From: an archaeon | GTDB taxonomy: Archaea; Thermoproteota; Nitrososphaeria; Nitrososphaerales; Nitrosopumilaceae | Direction: 5' to 3' | Assembly: GCA_005240025.1 (NCBI GenBank) | Contig: SBBK01000092.1 | Span: 1-15,899 of the forward strand | Length of the DNA: 15,899 nucleotides | Shown here: piece after piece, positions 13,737 through 15,899 of the stretch | Position numbering within the stretch: the first letter of the stretch is position 1 | How the letters are laid out: each line of letters opens with the position of its first letter | Translations under genes and position numbers: made by a program | Notes under the pieces: generated by a model | The model's input: the letters and a program-made list of their open reading frames with translations, nothing else | Told to the model about the DNA's origin: nothing | Databases searched by the model: none

Positions 13737-14885
13737 TTATGCAACGCCAAGTTCTGTAAATGTCTTTAGCGTTATTCCGTCGCGGTTTGTCAGGTTTGCT
13801 ATTCTGTGTCCAATGACGCACTCGATTCCGGCCTGCTTTGCTCCGTCGACTAGCCTTTGTGTTACTATTCCATCAAGAATCAGATATTTTATTCCGGACT
13901 GGATAGATAGTTTTGATACCAGCTCGCTTATTGGAACCTTGAAAACCTCGCTCTTGTTTGCATCCAGACCTACTGCCTCGAGGGTTTCGTTTATTTGTGC
14001 AAATGTCTTTCCTGCCAAGTCTGCCATTGGCTTGTCGTTTGGATCAGTGATGGCCGGTTTTGGCTTGGGGTTTTTCATCTCTTCTATTGTATCTCTGAGA
14101 ATGTCGGCTATTTGCTGTGGTGTGAGCTCCTCCACTTCGACTCCTTCTGGGGCCCTGTGGACTATATCGATATCAACCATGCCTTTGAGTTCTTTGAGTA
14201 TAAAGCCGCCTGCCCTGTCGCCATCCAAAAATGCCACTACCTTTTCTTTTGTGTCGCAGAGGTCCTTAATCGACTCGTCAATTCTTGCGCCATCAATTGC
14301 AAGTGCGTTGTCAATTCCTGCCCTGAGCAGATTTATCACATCGGCCCGGCCTTCAACTAAGATAATCCATGGAGCTTCAAAGACTCCGACTCCGCATGGG
14401 AGTTTGCCCCTTCCATATGTAGTGAGCTTGCCTGAAGTCGAGGTTCCCTCGTGGATGTCTTTTAGCATTGTTTCACCTTCACTGATTGTCTTTGTTGCCC
14501 ATTGTTGCTTGATCTCTTTTGCCCGCTTGATGATTTCGTCTTTTTTTGTGGCCCGGACATCCTCGATGGCAACAAGCTTGAACTTGCAGTCAAAGGGGCC
14601 GACCTTGTCAATGCTTTCTACTGCGGCAGCAATAAGAGACGCGGTATCCACATCGGTGCTCATTGGGATTAACGCATCGCCTTTTGTCATGTTTGTAGTG
14701 GTGGTGGTAGTGACCTCGATTCGTCCCACCTTTGAGACTCGCTGGAGCTCATTGAGATTCATTTCGGGGCCCAGGAGACCTTCGGTCTGGCCGAAAATTG
14801 CTCCGATTATATCTGCCCTTTCAACGAGTCCGTCAACTTCAAACGATAGCTTAACGTGATATTTGACAATTCCTGATTGCGGCAA
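13737..14885 (-). CDS. dnaG: Archaeal DnaG-type TOPRIM protein
   Basis: A 382-residue bacterial-primase-like protein of archaea, associated in studied species with the exosome and possibly with primer synthesis. The N-terminal region (1-165) carries the archaeal-DnaG core (GLLGPEMNLNELQRVSKVGRIEV, 36-58). The TOPRIM domain follows (about 170-260), with WIILVEGRADV holding Glu178 and VVAFLDGDRAGG holding Asp221 and Asp223, so the catalytic triad is intact. A basic/proline linker (KNPKPKP) leads to a helical C-terminus. The start is a TTG at 14885, supported by a full AGGAGGT ribosome-binding site 10 nt upstream. A run of threonines at about 59-64 sits in the N-terminal domain. It is the first gene of an operon with ribK. 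Confidence 0.95.
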   Translation of the reverse strand: MPQSGIVKYHVKLSFEVDGLVERADIIGAIFGQTEGLLGPEMNLNELQRVSKVGRIEVTTTTTTNMTKGDALIPMSTDVDTASLIAAAVESIDKVGPFDCKFKLVAIEDVRATKKDEIIKRAKEIKQQWATKTISEGETMLKDIHEGTSTSGKLTTYGRGKLPCGVGVFEAPWIILVEGRADVINLLRAGIDNALAIDGARIDESIKDLCDTKEKVVAFLDGDRAGGFILKELKGMVDIDIVHRAPEGVEVEELTPQQIADILRDTIEEMKNPKPKPAITDPNDKPMADLAGKTFAQINETLEAVGLDANKSEVFKVPISELVSKLSIQSGIKYLILDGIVTQRLVDGAKQAGIECVIGHRIANLTNRDGITLKTFTELGVA

Positions 14886-14895
14886 TTGAAAATAT

Positions 14896-14902
14896 ACCTC
14901 CT
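14896..14902 (-). promoter_or_regulatory. Strong ribosome-binding site of dnaG
   Basis: AGGAGGT on the minus strand ends 10 nt before the TTG at 14885 and decides that non-ATG start. It implies a leadered transcript, in line with the TATA box about 35 nt further upstream. Confidence 0.7.
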
Positions 14903-14933
14903 AGTAATCAATGCCTGTCATTTTATTATCACA

Positions 14934-14942
14934 GATATAATG
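14934..14942 (-). promoter_or_regulatory. TATA box of the dnaG-ribK operon
   Basis: ATTATATC on the minus strand. Counting about 26 nt from its centre puts transcription start near 14911, leaving a leader of some 25 nt that contains the AGGAGGT site. Confidence 0.5.
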
Positions 14943-14965
14943 CTTATGAAATTTTTACGCTAGTC

Positions 14966-14992
14966 GATCCAGTACAGGCTGGGCCGAGGATC
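14966..14992. other. Interrupted hairpin between the Fe-S carrier gene and dnaG
   Basis: GATCC (14966-14970) pairs with GGATC (14988-14992) and, inside, GGC pairs with GCC around TGG. Read on the minus strand, an ATTTTCTCATTTTT tract lies just before it, 3-20 nt after the stop of the Fe-S carrier gene, so this area probably terminates that transcript. Nothing else is recognisable in 14943-15012. Confidence 0.3.
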
Positions 14993-15012
14993 TAAAAATG
15001 AGAAAATCGGAT

Positions 15013-15363
15013 TTATGCGGTGTTAAAGGAATGACCGCATGAACATGACTTGGTTACATTTGGATTGTTTATCTTAAATCCAGATCCCATGAGGCTTTCG
15101 ATGTAGTCGATGTTTGCACCCTTGAGGTGTTCTTGGCTGTAGCTGTCTACCAACATTTTTACGCCTTCTTCCTCGATTACTGTGTCGTCCTCTTCTGGCT
15201 TTAGCTCAAACCCCATCCCGTAGGAAAGGCCCGAGCATCCGCCGCCCTGGACGTAGACCCGCAGAAATTCCGGCTTTTCGGCCTCTTCTTTCATGAATTC
15301 TTTGATCTTTTCTGCTGCCTTGGGCGTTACCGTGATGAGTTTTTGTGATTGTTCGGTTGCCAT
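15013..15363 (-). CDS. A-type iron-sulfur cluster carrier (HesB/IscA/ErpA family)
   Basis: A 116-residue protein of normal family length that binds and delivers Fe-S clusters. The three conserved cysteines are present: one in GGGCSGLSY (about residue 43) and two in the C-terminal CSCGHSF (about residues 107 and 109). The middle shows the usual VDSYSQEHLKGANIDYIESLMGSGFKI-type fold, here ending in NPNVTKSCSCG. The ATG at 15363 is preceded at 25-30 nt by a TATA box. It is a single-gene unit: it lies 64 nt after the helicase stop and is followed by a T-rich tract. The specific sub-type (IscA, ErpA, SufA) cannot be decided, so no symbol is given. Confidence 0.93.
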   Translation of the reverse strand: MATEQSQKLITVTPKAAEKIKEFMKEEAEKPEFLRVYVQGGGCSGLSYGMGFELKPEEDDTVIEEEGVKMLVDSYSQEHLKGANIDYIESLMGSGFKINNPNVTKSCSCGHSFNTA

Positions 15364-15384
15364 GCATGGTTTTGTCTGGTCAAA

Positions 15385-15393
15385 TTATAATAA
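15385..15393 (-). promoter_or_regulatory. TATA box of the Fe-S carrier gene
   Basis: TTATTATAA on the minus strand, centred about 26 nt before the ATG at 15363; no ribosome-binding site is visible, so a leaderless transcript is likely. Confidence 0.55.
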
Positions 15394-15427
15394 TCTTTTC
15401 ACACGTTTACCACTAGTGAGCTTGAGC

Positions 15428-15899
15428 TTATTTTTGCGGGAAGCCCCCTGACAGCAACACATCATGAAAGGCCCGCGGGATCATATTATGGCATCTGATA
15501 AGCAGGTCATATGCCGAAGAGTCAAGAACATAAGTTACTGCCCAGTCATTTTCCGACCTGACAGAGCGCCCAAGGCCCTGGAGCAGCCTGGTTATTGCCT
15601 GGGATTTGTACCAGAGGGGGAATTTGTTCATCTTGAGACGGGTTCTTTTGTCGCCCAGGTTTGGATAGGGAGTTTTTGCAATGATTTGGAACCTTGATAG
15701 GTCATCATGCAGATCAACTCCCTCCCATAGCGAAGAAGACAGCAAAACAGAGTTGCCGTGATTTAGGTGGTCTTTGAGAACCTCGCTTTGGGTCTGGCCA
15801 AGCTCGTTTATGCTGTGGCATATTCGGATTCGCCTTTTGTTTTGAGCTGACAGATTCTGAATTATTTGACGGCAGCGATTTTCCGAAGACGTCAAAATA
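15428..15899 (-). CDS. Rad3/XPD-family DNA helicase, C-terminal part (partial)
   Basis: The open frame enters from the right edge of the window and ends at a TAA at 15430-15428, so only the last ~157 residues are seen. They belong to the C-terminal helicase domain of superfamily 2 Rad3/XPD/DinG proteins: SSLWEGVDLHDD corresponds to motif V, IIAKTPYPNLGDKRTRLKM to the following strand and loop, and ITRLLQGLGRSVRSENDWAVTYVLD to motif VI with the Q-x-x-G-R-x-x-R arginines. The four-cysteine Fe-S domain and the Walker motifs would lie upstream, outside the window, so XPD cannot be separated from a DinG-like helicase. The TTG at 15895 is not a start; the frame stays open to the edge. Confidence 0.88.
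   Translation of the reverse strand, partial: ILTSSENRCRQIIQNLSAQNKRRIRICHSINELGQTQSEVLKDHLNHGNSVLLSSSLWEGVDLHDDLSRFQIIAKTPYPNLGDKRTRLKMNKFPLWYKSQAITRLLQGLGRSVRSENDWAVTYVLDSSAYDLLIRCHNMIPRAFHDVLLSGGFPQK

Noticed and set aside
13639..14859. Long plus-strand open frame of 406 codons opposite dnaG and ribK
   Set aside because: Its translation is rich in Ser, Phe and Pro with no motif, while the opposite strand encodes intact dnaG and ribK; it is an antisense shadow.
14886..15012. Possible tRNA or C/D-box RNA in the gap before dnaG
   Set aside because: No cloverleaf, T-loop sequence or paired C and D boxes could be made; only a weak hairpin remains.

Overview
The window looks like chromosomal DNA of an ammonia-oxidising-type archaeon (Thaumarchaeota/Nitrososphaerota). 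The evidence is the amino-group-carrier (LysW) biosynthesis genes fused into one arginine/lysine cluster, archaeal information-processing genes (DnaG-type TOPRIM protein, Rad3/XPD-like helicase, diphthine synthase), a CTP-dependent type riboflavin kinase, DUF99, and TATA-like boxes placed 25-30 nt before starts, as expected for leaderless or short-leader archaeal transcripts. Base composition is moderate (60-base lines counted by hand range from about 35% to 55% GC). I cannot assign a genus safely.

Region 1 (118-10531, almost all on +) is a combined arginine and lysine biosynthesis locus. It opens with argG, then a first carrier/ligase pair (LysW1 and a LysX/ArgX-type ATP-grasp ligase). An HNH endonuclease gene on the opposite strand interrupts the series. 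The shared chain-processing enzymes follow with 4-nt gaps or overlaps: reductase (argC/lysY), kinase (lysZ), aminotransferase (lysJ), then a Lrp/AsnC regulator (lysM-like). A new promoter drives homocitrate synthase, a second carrier/ligase pair (LysW2 and LysX2) and the releasing hydrolase lysK. The simplest reading is two inputs, glutamate through the argG-linked pair and alpha-aminoadipate through the homocitrate-synthase-linked pair, both feeding one set of LysY/Z/J/K enzymes. LysW2 ends in EDWGQ, not the EDWGE needed for the usual side-chain linkage. This is the most unusual observation in the window.

Region 2 (10536-12826, +) holds diphthine synthase with a C-terminal DUF357-like extension, a RibL-type FAD synthetase with an N-terminal winged helix, and a DUF99 protein.

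Region 3 (12806-15899, on -) holds a previously hidden 53-codon ORF convergent with DUF99, a winged-helix riboflavin kinase (RibK/RbkR type) in an operon with dnaG, an A-type Fe-S carrier (HesB/IscA), and the C-terminal part of a Rad3/XPD-family helicase that runs off the right edge. Both flavin-cofactor enzymes in the window carry N-terminal helix-turn-helix domains. No tRNA, rRNA, CRISPR array or insertion sequence was seen. No gene-free stretch exceeds about 160 bases.
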